Shown: positions 8,190 to 14,609, numbered from the stretch's first letter. The stretch: 64,000 nucleotides of DNA from Chromatiales bacterium (GCA_028278145.1 JANQEV010000077.1:1-64000), one strand, 5' to 3'. Made by a program: numbers and translations. Notes: generated by a model from the sequence alone, not told the origin.

Positions 8190-8567
8190 ATGATTATGAT
8201 GGCTAAGAATCATAAAATAATTGTTTATTACGATGGTTCATGTCCCGCATGTGTCAAAGATAGAAATAACTATGAAAAATTAGCTGGAAAGAAGGCATTT
8301 GATGTACAGTGGTTTGATATTACTGGCAAAGAAAGTGAACTACTTTCACAGGGTATCAACCCACACAAGGCATTGACCGAATTACATGTCAGAGATAGCC
8401 AGAATCAAGTTCACGTAGAGCTTGATGCTTATATTCTGTTAATGAATAAAGTGCCTAAGCTGAAACCTCTGGCATGGTTAATTTCACTTCCTGTTATCAG
8501 ACCCATAGTCAGTAACATTTATCACAATATGGTTATACGACGCCTGGAGAAAGAAGGTCGTTTATAA
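8190..8567 (+). CDS. DCC-family thiol-disulfide oxidoreductase-like protein (DUF393)
   Basis: A 125-residue protein starting with IIVYYDGSCPACVKDRNNYEKLAG. The YDG-x-CPxC segment (CPAC at residues 18-21) is the signature of the DCC/DUF393 family, predicted thioredoxin-fold redox proteins. Later segments (ALTELHVRD, then LDAYILLMNKVPKLKPLAWLISLP) fit the family, including the conserved region that reports on the partner or substrate. The exact substrate is unknown. Three in-frame ATGs (8190, 8196, 8199) are possible starts. It is transcribed in the same direction as the small genes on both sides, but with its own upstream gap. Confidence 0.85.
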   Translation: MIMMAKNHKIIVYYDGSCPACVKDRNNYEKLAGKKAFDVQWFDITGKESELLSQGINPHKALTELHVRDSQNQVHVELDAYILLMNKVPKLKPLAWLISLPVIRPIVSNIYHNMVIRRLEKEGRL

Positions 8568-8620
8568 ACCTGCCCGCTGTTCAGTAATAGAAAAAAAAGG
8601 TTCTGCCTGGACTTGCGTAG

Positions 8621-8626
8621 TATAAT
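8621..8626 (+). promoter_or_regulatory. Perfect -10 box seven bases before the start codon at 8633
   Basis: TATAAT ends six bases before the ATG at 8633 and lies between the inverted arms GCGTA and TACGC. If used, transcription would begin at or next to the ATG, giving a leaderless message. No ribosome site is seen before the ATG, which fits. The -35 region is poor. Confidence 0.4.
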
Positions 8627-8632
8627 TACGCG

Positions 8633-8908
8633 ATGAAATCAGACCCTAAAAAACTACTAAAAAAGCATGACAAACTTGTTCACTCCGATATGCTCAAGGT
8701 GGCTTCCCATGTACAGCGGGATGACGGCGATTGGATTATCAATACGCTCACGGTTGAAGGACATGACGTTCCTTTCAAATACAAAAGAAAGAAGCTCTAC
8801 AAGAACATAACCGGGCAGCGTGTCAATCTGACCTACTACCCTGATATTGAAATCGTAGCGGGCATTGAGTTTGAGGTTATGAATGTAGTACGAATCAAGA
8901 TTTCCTGA
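8633..8908 (+). CDS. Conserved small hypothetical protein, 91 residues
   Basis: A basic N-terminus (KSDPKKLLKKHDKLVHSDM) followed by a beta-rich part (DWIINTLTVEGHDVPFKYKRKKLYKNITGQRVNLTYYPD) and a short C-terminus. The middle suggests a small beta-barrel or a nucleic-acid-binding fold, but I do not recognise a named family. There is no signal peptide or membrane segment. The start ATG has no Shine-Dalgarno sequence and sits directly below a perfect -10 hexamer, so it may be translated as a leaderless mRNA. Confidence 0.65.
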   Translation: MKSDPKKLLKKHDKLVHSDMLKVASHVQRDDGDWIINTLTVEGHDVPFKYKRKKLYKNITGQRVNLTYYPDIEIVAGIEFEVMNVVRIKIS

Positions 8909-8985
8909 GGCGGTTCAAGTCAAGGCAGCGGAGACTGAAATAGCTGTTTTGTTCCCACAAGTGATCCCTCTGAAAAAAGAATCAA

Positions 8986-9009
8986 CAGGGTCAGGCTCGA
9001 CTGATCCCC
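8986..9009. repeat. Intergenic GGGTCAGGCTCG-type motif, copy 2
   Basis: ACAGGGTCAGGCTCGACTGA, then TCCC. It abuts the 3' end of the MOSC gene (stop codon at 9018-9020) and resembles the motifs at 1678-1698 and 12049-12068. It lies next to the border of the MOSC 3' end that was duplicated at 7276. Confidence 0.4.
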
Positions 9010-9017
9010 AACTTCAT

Positions 9018-9719
9018 TCAGGAACTGTCTTTACCAAACAGACGATAGCTCCAGTTCTCTACTTCATTGCTCTCCATGCGCTGCACAGCCTTCTTCCTCC
9101 AGCTTTCTGCAAGTTTTCTGTTTTCAGCCAGACGTTGCAGATTGGACTTATTGAGTGGGTCGCCAAAAAAGAGTTCATATACCTCTCTGACGCTCAAGCT
9201 ATTCTCGTCACGCTCTAGAAAGCGCAGTTCAGCATCAGGGGCGACATTGCCTGGCTGTATAACTCTGTACAGCCAACCACACTTGCCGTTGTTTTGCATG
9301 GTCAGGGAAAGATCTTCCACACCAAATCTATGATTGAGTTTGTAACAGGGTGATCTGGGCTGACTTACCTCTATGACTGCTTCACCAAGTTGAAAACGGT
9401 CACCGATATGTACTGTTTCTTCTGTTATCCCGAGCGTACTGATATTTTCGCCCATTCCAGGGGCAATCCACTCTCTGGCGCATGGACCATATATCTTTTC
9501 CCAAACTGCGTAATGCTCTTCAGGGAAGTGATGCAAGGCGCGGTCTGCCCCGCCGTGATTGCGCTGATCTGCGCACTCATCCCCTTCCAGACCCAGATTG
9601 GATAAATACCTGGCTGACGCCATCTGCTGTTTGTTAATGGCCGATTCGAAATAGGCGATGGTTTCTACTTTCCCCAGGAAGAGTTTGGCCTCACCGGAAA
9701 ACCCTGTTAAATCATTCAT
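9018..9719 (-). CDS. MOSC domain protein (YiiM-like)
   Basis: About 233 residues from the ATG at 9719. The MOSC core is clear: GLEGDECADQRNHGGADRALHHFPEEHYAVW... and VSQPRSPCYKLNHRFG, with the conserved cysteine in PRSPC expected to carry or receive the molybdenum/sulfur ligand. E. coli YiiM is a MOSC protein involved in reduction of N-hydroxylated compounds such as 6-hydroxylaminopurine. The C-terminal helical tail (NRKLAESWRKKAVQRMES) is typical of YiiM. An in-frame start at 9767 would add 16 residues with no family support. The 3' end of this gene is present a second time, broken, at 7276-7388. Confidence 0.85.
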   Translation of the reverse strand: MNDLTGFSGEAKLFLGKVETIAYFESAINKQQMASARYLSNLGLEGDECADQRNHGGADRALHHFPEEHYAVWEKIYGPCAREWIAPGMGENISTLGITEETVHIGDRFQLGEAVIEVSQPRSPCYKLNHRFGVEDLSLTMQNNGKCGWLYRVIQPGNVAPDAELRFLERDENSLSVREVYELFFGDPLNKSNLQRLAENRKLAESWRKKAVQRMESNEVENWSYRLFGKDSS

Positions 9720-9827
9720 GTTCTTTTCTGTTGATAACCTTGTATGCGTATTGAAGTAGGATGGCAATACTAACCTTGAGCAGTTCCAGAAACCAGGTCA
9801 GAGAGCATTTGCTCTCTTACTCTAATC

Positions 9828-10694
9828 TCACTGACCGGAAAGTAAAATAATCTTCAAGAGATCGATGGGATTGCGGTCATGTGCAGTAGCCACATCTCTG
9901 ACACCATCATTGGCATTCACACTAATGGCACCACTCTTCAAGCGGGCCAAGCAACTCTTGAGCTCCACTCCAGCCACTTCACACATCTCAGCTATGTTCT
10001 TGCGCCCCAGCCCGGTACCGGAAAACTCCGCCTCTATGTCCTCGGGTGTCCACTCCTTATTACCACTACGCACTACTTTTTCTTTATGCTTGCTGATATA
10101 GCCGTAAATAGCCATGGGAGTTGTATTGTTATTTCTGGCGATGGTATCCAGTGACTCACTGGGTGCAAACCGGATATTGTTCTGCTTTAACTCCCTAACC
10201 GCGCCATCCAGGTCCAACCGCATGCGCTTGGCTATCCCTTTGAGCGAGATCTCCTCGGCATGTCCAAACGGCGGTTCCAGCTCAGGGCTGGTTACCCAGC
10301 TGCTTTTTATTGTGTCGTTTAATTCAAACACCCAACTGGCCGGTGGCAGATTGTTGATAGAAAGCACCACAACGATTAGCGTAAGCAGTAGAGATACTAC
10401 AAACTCTCGACTCAGATTCAATTTTCCACTGATACGCTCTGCCAGGTACTTTTTGAACGGCTTCCAGTTGTAGTAGAGATGTAGTGCACCGGTAACAATA
10501 AATATGCCACCAAACATCATATGCACCCAGCCCCACTGTTCTTTGCCGAGCCCTGCAAGTGACCAGTGGGTCCAGTAGGCAATCCGCCCATGAGGTACGA
10601 TATAGAGGATAATCCCTGTAACCGTTAGAACCACAAAGGCCCAGGTCACCAGAAATGCAATCAGTGATCGAAGCGATTGCTTATTCTTTATCAT
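9828..10694 (-). CDS. DUF4405-like membrane protein with a duplicated soluble domain
   Basis: The N-terminal ~115 residues contain three hydrophobic segments (LIAFLVTWAFVVLTVTGIIL, WVHMMFGGIFIVTGALHLYY, FVVSLLLTLIVVVLSI) with histidines placed as in small cytochrome-b-like membrane domains (DUF4405). Residues 151-201 and 231-283 then form two copies of one helical unit: each starts LKGIA or RKNIA, has an internal RELKQNNI or ARLKSGAI, and ends around MAIYGYI or IDLLKII. Such helical units occur in iron/redox membrane proteins, but I do not know their ligand here. AGAGG upstream supports the ATG. It is separated by ~150 bases from the next minus-strand gene (10843). Confidence 0.75.
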   Translation of the reverse strand: MIKNKQSLRSLIAFLVTWAFVVLTVTGIILYIVPHGRIAYWTHWSLAGLGKEQWGWVHMMFGGIFIVTGALHLYYNWKPFKKYLAERISGKLNLSREFVVSLLLTLIVVVLSINNLPPASWVFELNDTIKSSWVTSPELEPPFGHAEEISLKGIAKRMRLDLDGAVRELKQNNIRFAPSESLDTIARNNNTTPMAIYGYISKHKEKVVRSGNKEWTPEDIEAEFSGTGLGRKNIAEMCEVAGVELKSCLARLKSGAISVNANDGVRDVATAHDRNPIDLLKIILLSGQ

Positions 10695-10842
10695 TAACTC
10701 TAACCTCTTACTGGTCTCTTACTGCACACATTAGAATACCTTTCGGAGACTATAATAGGCACGTATTCTATTTATTTGCCATGATGATTGAGGTTGCACT
10801 CGGATTAAGTTGTGTCACGACAGACTTACTAGATTCTAAAAA

Positions 10843-11307
10843 TCAAAGCTCACTCATCAGGTCTTGAATAAAATGTGCTGCCAGTTCATGCCTGCCTGAA
10901 TAACCTGACTTGGCATAGACGCTTGTGGCCTGAGTTCGAACAGTCTTTTCCTTAACAGCTCTGGCATCTGCTATTTCTTTCATAGAGAGACCCTTAATCA
11001 ATAACAGTGCTATATCACTTTCTGATGGAGAAAGCTGCCATTGGGAGAACTGCTCGAGTACCACTGTATGCAATTCCCCCGCAAGCCTGGATGTCTTTGA
11101 TCTCTCTTCTCTAATCTCTTGTTTTAAAGAATTAACGTGCTGCAATTCTTTAAATAGAACAAAGGAGATAGCAACAAACACTAGTAACTCAATTACTATA
11201 TGTAGAAGGCTGTCACCTTCACTGGTTACATCAACGATGATGTCATATGCAAAAAACAGCATTGCTGAAGCCAGCACTAATACCGGTAAATATTTACTAA
11301 ATTTCAC
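10843..11307 (-). CDS. Membrane-anchored LuxR-type transcriptional regulator
   Basis: 154 residues. Two hydrophobic segments lie near the N-terminus (YLPVLVLASAMLFFAYDIIV and IVIELLVFVAISFVLFK), then a short coiled-coil (LQHVNSLKQEIREERSK). The C-terminus is a LuxR/GerE helix-turn-helix domain (LSPSESDIALLLIKGLSMKEIADARAVKEKTVRTQATSVYAKSGYSGRHELAAHF). A DNA-binding domain tethered to a two-helix membrane piece, without a receiver domain, suggests sensing within or at the membrane. The start is GTG at 11307. It lies 29 bases after the cytochrome b561-like gene, probably in one operon. The inverted repeat at 11970-12004 is its likely target. Confidence 0.82.
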   Translation of the reverse strand: MKFSKYLPVLVLASAMLFFAYDIIVDVTSEGDSLLHIVIELLVFVAISFVLFKELQHVNSLKQEIREERSKTSRLAGELHTVVLEQFSQWQLSPSESDIALLLIKGLSMKEIADARAVKEKTVRTQATSVYAKSGYSGRHELAAHFIQDLMSEL

Positions 11308-11336
11308 ACATAGTGCTCCTCTGTTTCTGGCACGCC

Positions 11337-11897
11337 TTAAACATCTCTGAGACTAAACATTCTCTTCCATACATGGCTTCCGCTGAGAGTATGGAGTATC
11401 ACGGCACCCACATGTAAGATCAGATAAAGCGGAATTATTGATTCGCCAACCTCATGTATCTCTTCAATAATCTCAAAAAACTCACTCTCTGGACCGCCTC
11501 CAAGTATAAAAAGGAGTGTTCCTGTAGCAGCCATCCAAGCAAAAATAACTAGTCCAAATGCTTGTGTAACTCCTGCTAATCCCTGATGCTTCTCTCGATG
11601 CGGTACATGCAGACTAAACAGTGCTCTAAAGTCCTCTAATGCCAGACCCCACTGAATTCGAGAGAATGGCGACCAGGTTTTGAAAGACAAAATACCAGAT
11701 GAGACGACTCCAACACCGATTCTAATCAGTATAAAAGCTAACAACAAAAGTCCCAAGTAGGCGTGTAGTAAGTAGCCAAAAGATGCACTGCCGTCCTCCG
11801 CCAATTCACCTGTAAGGAAAGCAGAAACACCAAATAGGACAAAACCCAGATGAATTACTTTGGCGTATGCAGGATAAGAACTATTATATGTACTCAT
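11337..11897 (-). CDS. Cytochrome b561-type membrane protein
   Basis: About 186 residues with four hydrophobic segments and histidines positioned as haem ligands (YAKVIHLGFVLFGV, GYLLHAYLGLLLLAFILIRIG, EIHEVGE, LYLILHVGAVILHTLSG). This is the pattern of the bacterial cytochrome b561/Ni-Fe hydrogenase b-subunit fold that passes electrons across the inner membrane. Its redox partner is not in the window. The ATG at 11897 has AGAGG at good spacing; the GTG at 11903 is less likely. Upstream lies an operator-like inverted repeat, and downstream the LuxR-type regulator. Confidence 0.83.
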   Translation of the reverse strand: MSTYNSSYPAYAKVIHLGFVLFGVSAFLTGELAEDGSASFGYLLHAYLGLLLLAFILIRIGVGVVSSGILSFKTWSPFSRIQWGLALEDFRALFSLHVPHREKHQGLAGVTQAFGLVIFAWMAATGTLLFILGGGPESEFFEIIEEIHEVGESIIPLYLILHVGAVILHTLSGSHVWKRMFSLRDV

Positions 11898-11969
11898 AAT
11901 CACCTCTGAACCTAGCTAAAAAAACCTTGTTCATCAGTAATTAGTTGTTTGAATGAGTAAAAAATATTG

Positions 11970-12004
11970 GGCATATGCCTAGGTTTACCAATTTAGGCCA
12001 TATG
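11970..12004. promoter_or_regulatory. Operator-like inverted repeat upstream of the cytochrome b/LuxR unit
   Basis: Left arm CATATGCCTAGG (11972-11983) and right arm ATTTAGGCCATATG (11991-12004) are inverted copies with a one-base bulge. The left end is also a perfect 10-base palindrome, GGCATATGCC. It sits 70-110 bases before the ATG at 11897. A dyad of this size and place fits binding of a dimeric regulator, most simply the LuxR-type protein of the same unit. Confidence 0.5.
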
Positions 12005-12048
12005 TCTTATGCATTTTTTAGCTATTAGAGGAGAATCAAGGCAAAATC

Positions 12049-12068
12049 AAAGGGTTCAGACTCGACTA
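12049..12068. repeat. Intergenic GGGTTCAGACTCGACT-type motif, copy 3
   Basis: AAAGGGTTCAGACTCGACTA, related to the motifs at 1678-1698 and 8986-9009 (shared CAGACTCG or CAGGCTCG preceded by GGG). It lies in the divergent gap between the cytochrome b gene and the gene at 12152. Confidence 0.4.
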
Positions 12069-12151
12069 AACATCTCTGATAAGCCAGGCCAGAGCGCTAT
12101 TGATGTAATATTAGCTAACATCTTTCTCCGACTCTCATTTCCAATAAACAC

Positions 12152-12655
12152 ATGAGCATTGAACAAGAAATAGCAGCATGGGATGGAAAATCAGCCAATG
12201 TGATTGGAGCTATTTATGAGTCCTACCATACCCAGCCCGGTTTTGCTGACACTATTATCCCCCTCACCAAGAACAGTGCTTATCAGAAGGGTGCCACCTG
12301 GTTACTCAAGGCCTGGCTTGAATCTGGTAACAAACTGGAAAAGGCCCAAATAAAAACCATCTACGGCTTGCTCAACCAATTGGAACACTGGGAATCCAAG
12401 CTACATATACTTCAGTGCATACCCTTTATGCCAATTGAAAAAACGGAACGTAAAAAAGTTGAGCTATTTCTCAGAAAGACCCTGGCTGATACAAACAAAT
12501 TTATACGGGCATGGTCATATAATGGATTTTACGAACTGTCCAAGCAGCACCCTGAGTATCTGGATGAAACCAGACAGTTTTTCGAAATGGCAATGCGTGA
12601 TGAGGCAGCATCTGTAAAAGCCAGAATTCGAAACATCATGAAACAGGGTTTCTAA
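12152..12655 (+). CDS. HEAT-like helical protein of unknown function
   Basis: 167 residues, all-helical by composition, cytoplasmic (no signal peptide or membrane segment). The pattern of paired helices (SAYQKGATWLLKAWLESG, then KLHILQCIPFMPI, then RAWSYNGFYELSKQHPEYLDE) resembles HEAT-type repeat proteins used as protein-protein scaffolds. No catalytic motif is seen. It stands alone. Its stop codon overlaps the end of the autotransporter relic on the other strand. Confidence 0.7.
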   Translation: MSIEQEIAAWDGKSANVIGAIYESYHTQPGFADTIIPLTKNSAYQKGATWLLKAWLESGNKLEKAQIKTIYGLLNQLEHWESKLHILQCIPFMPIEKTERKKVELFLRKTLADTNKFIRAWSYNGFYELSKQHPEYLDETRQFFEMAMRDEAASVKARIRNIMKQGF

Positions 12656-12930
12656 AACTCGAGCCCACCTCCAACACGCACTACATGCTCATTCCCGGAT
12701 ATGCCGGAGACACCACCGAACAGGAAGGAAGTCATACCATTGCTGCGTGGCTTGAACAGATGAGAAACATTCAGCGAAATCGCATGTTCGCCATGAAATG
12801 TTGCAGCACCCATGCTGATCCTGGTTTTACCCGGCGTGGATGGCATGGTATCCACAAATGCGGAAGCAGCAGCCATACCGTGCCTGGACTCCTTGCGCAA
12901 GGCTGAGATATCCAGATTAACCTGGACAGT
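12652..12930 (-). pseudogene. Relic of a trimeric autotransporter: C-terminal YadA-like anchor only
   Basis: On the minus strand, about 90 residues from LDISALRKESRHGMAAASA to the final VRVGGGLEF read as a YadA-type membrane anchor: a stalk-end helix, the A-rich stretch, a Pro-Gly-K turn (STPGKTRISMG), alternating beta strands (GEHAISLNVSHLF, TSFLFGGVSG), and a C-terminal phenylalanine as in outer-membrane beta-barrels. No signal peptide, head or stalk repeats are found upstream. The frame continues into unrelated sequence to 13095. This is the remnant of an adhesin whose passenger has been deleted. An actual short protein is possible but would lack secretion signals. Confidence 0.75.
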
Positions 12931-12962
12931 CAATGGGGTGACAGTTGAGACCTGGGGTGATC

Positions 12963-13037
12963 GACTAGGCGTGCGTCCTGCGCAGTAAGCAATCGAAACC
13001 CTAGTCAGGGCGCAAGACAACCCTCCCTGACCTTTTT
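12963..13037 (+). terminator. Terminator-like hairpin with an overlapping alternative stem
   Basis: GTCAGGG (13004-13010) pairs with CCCTGAC (13025-13031), followed by CTTTTTTATTTT, a good intrinsic terminator for plus-strand transcription. An alternative stem, GACTAGG (12963-12969) with CCTAGTC (13000-13006), shares three bases with the first and encloses a small TGCG/CGCA hairpin. The two stems exclude each other. The structure lies upstream of the likely promoter at 13053, so it may simply stop transcription from the left. Confidence 0.55.
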
Positions 13038-13052
13038 TATTTTGCTGTTTAT

Positions 13053-13084
13053 TGTATCCATTCTCCAAAAGGACACGTCTATAA
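13053..13084 (+). promoter_or_regulatory. ECF-sigma-like promoter
   Basis: TGTATCC (13053-13059), 16 bases, then CGTCTATAA (13076-13084). A short T-G-x-A-x-C-C -35 element and a CGTC-containing -10 at this spacing resemble promoters used by ECF sigma factors. It lies 37 bases before the first gene of a unit that encodes an ECF sigma factor, so autoregulation is the natural guess. AAGGAG follows at good spacing to the ATG at 13122. Confidence 0.42.
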
Positions 13085-13121
13085 GAGTGAAACATAGAAA
13101 TCTATATGAAGGAGAAAATCT

Positions 13122-13436
13122 ATGAACACTCTGAACGAAAGAGAACAGCTCTTTGTGGCCCTTGGTGCGGCAATCGGCAGTAATTGCGTACCCTGTGTAG
13201 AAAAAATCATGCCCAAGGCAAAGGCGGCAGGCATCGAGGATTGGGAACTACGGCTGGCACTGAATGCGGCTGACAGTGTGCGTCAGAAGCCAGCTGCAAA
13301 AGTCCTGTCTTTAGCCAGGGCCATGGTGGATGGTGATGAGATAGATAATGCCACCTGCTCACCGGAGCAAATGGGTTGCACATCTAACTCCAAAGCCAAG
13401 AGTAATACTGGCAACAAATGGAACTGTTGCGGCTAA
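13122..13436 (+). CDS. AhpD-like/carboxymuconolactone decarboxylase-family CxxC protein
   Basis: 104 residues. The N-terminal 70 fit the AhpD/CMD helical fold (REQLFVALGAAIGSNCVPCVEKIMPKAKAAGI), with the redox-active CxxC (CVPC, residues 22-25) at the expected place and a shortened second half. The tail (NATCSPEQMGCTSNSKAKSNTGN, then WNCCG; split only for length) is Cys-rich and low in complexity, unlike classic AhpD. A thiol-redox or metal-binding role is inferred. It is the first gene of a unit with the ECF sigma factor, 31 bases apart. The ribosome site AAGGAG is clear. Confidence 0.75.
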   Translation: MNTLNEREQLFVALGAAIGSNCVPCVEKIMPKAKAAGIEDWELRLALNAADSVRQKPAAKVLSLARAMVDGDEIDNATCSPEQMGCTSNSKAKSNTGNKWNCCG

Positions 13437-13467
13437 AATTACAGGTATAGATACCGGAGGTATTTCC

Positions 13468-14028
13468 ATGACCACCAGGGCATTTCAAGATGTTGTCAGA
13501 GAACTCTCGCCCGGCCTCGGTATTTACCTGGAACGAATGGTCGGAAATGAGGCGACTGCTGAGGACCTGTTACAGGAAACCCTGATCAGGATATCCAGAG
13601 GGCTTGCCAAATTTGAACAGAGATCCAGTCTCAAGACCTGGGCCTATAAGATCGCTACCCGGGTAGCGATCGACCACTTCCGTCTTTCTCACCAGAAACA
13701 GAATATCGTCGAACTGGACGAGTCACATAAGCTATCCGACCAGGAGGAAGATTTCAGCAAGACGTTCATCATTGACGAAATGAACGCCTGTATCCGTGAA
13801 GTAATCAACAGCCTTCCCGAGGATTACCGCGCAGCGCTTATCCTGCATGATCTTGAAGGCTTGACGGCACAAGAGACCGCCGATGTTTGTGGGACATCAC
13901 TTGCCACGGCCAAGACCAGAATTCATCGCGGCCGCAAACGGCTGGAGAAGGCGTTGGAGAACAGCTGTACTTTCTATACCGATGATGCAACCTTGCGCTG
14001 TGATCGCAAGAGTCCTGCGGAGGATTGA
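13468..14028 (+). CDS. ECF-type RNA polymerase sigma factor with C-terminal cysteines
   Basis: 186 residues from the ATG at 13468, which has GGAGG at ideal spacing; longer in-frame starts would run into the upstream gene. Sigma region 2 is clear (EDLLQETLIRISRGLAKFEQRSSLKTWAYKIATRVAIDHFR), as is region 4 (LPEDYRAALILHDLEGLTAQETADVCGTSLATAKTRIHRGRKRL). These pieces are quoted with their motifs only. The C-terminus carries two cysteines (NSCTFYTDD and LRCDRK) beyond region 4, so it might bind a metal or sense redox state directly. No anti-sigma gene is adjacent. Neighbours on both sides are CxxC proteins, which points to a thiol or metal stress regulon. Confidence 0.9.
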   Translation: MTTRAFQDVVRELSPGLGIYLERMVGNEATAEDLLQETLIRISRGLAKFEQRSSLKTWAYKIATRVAIDHFRLSHQKQNIVELDESHKLSDQEEDFSKTFIIDEMNACIREVINSLPEDYRAALILHDLEGLTAQETADVCGTSLATAKTRIHRGRKRLEKALENSCTFYTDDATLRCDRKSPAED

Positions 14029-14060
14029 TCTTGGTGACATAAAAGCTGGAGGAAAATGAA

Positions 14061-14576
14061 ATGCCGATCCATTTGAATGACCTGGATATTATTTCTGAAA
14101 TCGCCGGCCTTAAATCCGCCCTGATCGTTCCCTGTTATATGTGTCCCGCAGTGACTGTGGCCGTACGTGAGAAGAGGCCTTTCCTGCAACTCTTCAGGCA
14201 TTTCCTGAAATCGGATCCCTTTGAACAATACATAACAACATTGCAGTCCCGGCTAATGGAACAGGGCGTGCAGACAGATATTTTCAAGAGCATGCCTTCT
14301 CATGAGTGGTTGATGTGCATGTGGCCTGCAAGAAAACGCAAAAAGCTGCAGAAACGCGCGGAACAATATGATGCTGTAATAGTATTGGGCTGCGACTCTG
14401 CCACCGAAACAGTACGCGATGCGATCAAATCGGCTAACTGCAGGGTTATCGAAGGCATGGAAGTTAGTGGGATTATGAATGCAGAAATAAGGTTTCGTTT
14501 CCCGGGAAATATCTCGTTTGAGAATGGCAGTAATGTTCCTATCAAAAGACCTGTCAGAGAACAATTGATTCAATAA
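14061..14576 (+). CDS. CxxC protein of unknown function, third gene of the sigma unit
   Basis: 171 residues without a signal peptide. An N-terminal strand leads to CYMCPAVTVAVREKRP, where a CxxC sits at the start of a helix. Later come two more cysteines within alpha/beta-like sequence (YDAVIVLGCDSATETVRDAIK and NCRVIEGMEVSGIMNAEIRF). The second half looks like a small Rossmann-like domain with a cysteine after strand 1. It recalls the small Cys-containing domains found next to methylene-tetrahydrofolate reductases, but the match is loose. It follows the sigma gene by 32 bases, with AGGA upstream of the ATG. It may be the effector or the sensor of the unit. Confidence 0.7.
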   Translation: MPIHLNDLDIISEIAGLKSALIVPCYMCPAVTVAVREKRPFLQLFRHFLKSDPFEQYITTLQSRLMEQGVQTDIFKSMPSHEWLMCMWPARKRKKLQKRAEQYDAVIVLGCDSATETVRDAIKSANCRVIEGMEVSGIMNAEIRFRFPGNISFENGSNVPIKRPVREQLIQ

Positions 14577-14577
14577 T

Positions 14578-14609
14578 TTAGAATAAATAGATCAGGAACT
14601 TTATTCTAA
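14578..14609 (+). terminator. Perfect 10-bp inverted repeat after the sigma unit
   Basis: TTAGAATAAA (14578-14587) and TTTATTCTAA (14600-14609) form a perfect 10-bp stem with a 12-base loop directly after the stop codon at 14576. It is AT-rich and followed by CGCTTTTAACG. It is likely a transcription stop or 3' protector for the unit. The remainder to 14794 holds no gene. Confidence 0.5.

Noticed and set aside
5142-9020. Integron cassette array
   Set aside because: No integrase and no attC-like imperfect palindromes with core sites were seen between the genes; the repeats are gene 3' ends.
8949-9333. Plus-strand frames over the MOSC gene
   Set aside because: They lie opposite a well-supported MOSC gene and look like shadows; the same shadow appears at 7232-7453 only because the MOSC 3' end is duplicated there.
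12963-13037. A known riboswitch on either strand (minus strand begins like CTAGGGTTTCG, recalling ykkC-type elements)
   Set aside because: Only the first few bases fit; the later conserved blocks of guanidine/ykkC riboswitches are missing and the downstream minus-strand sequence is an adhesin relic.
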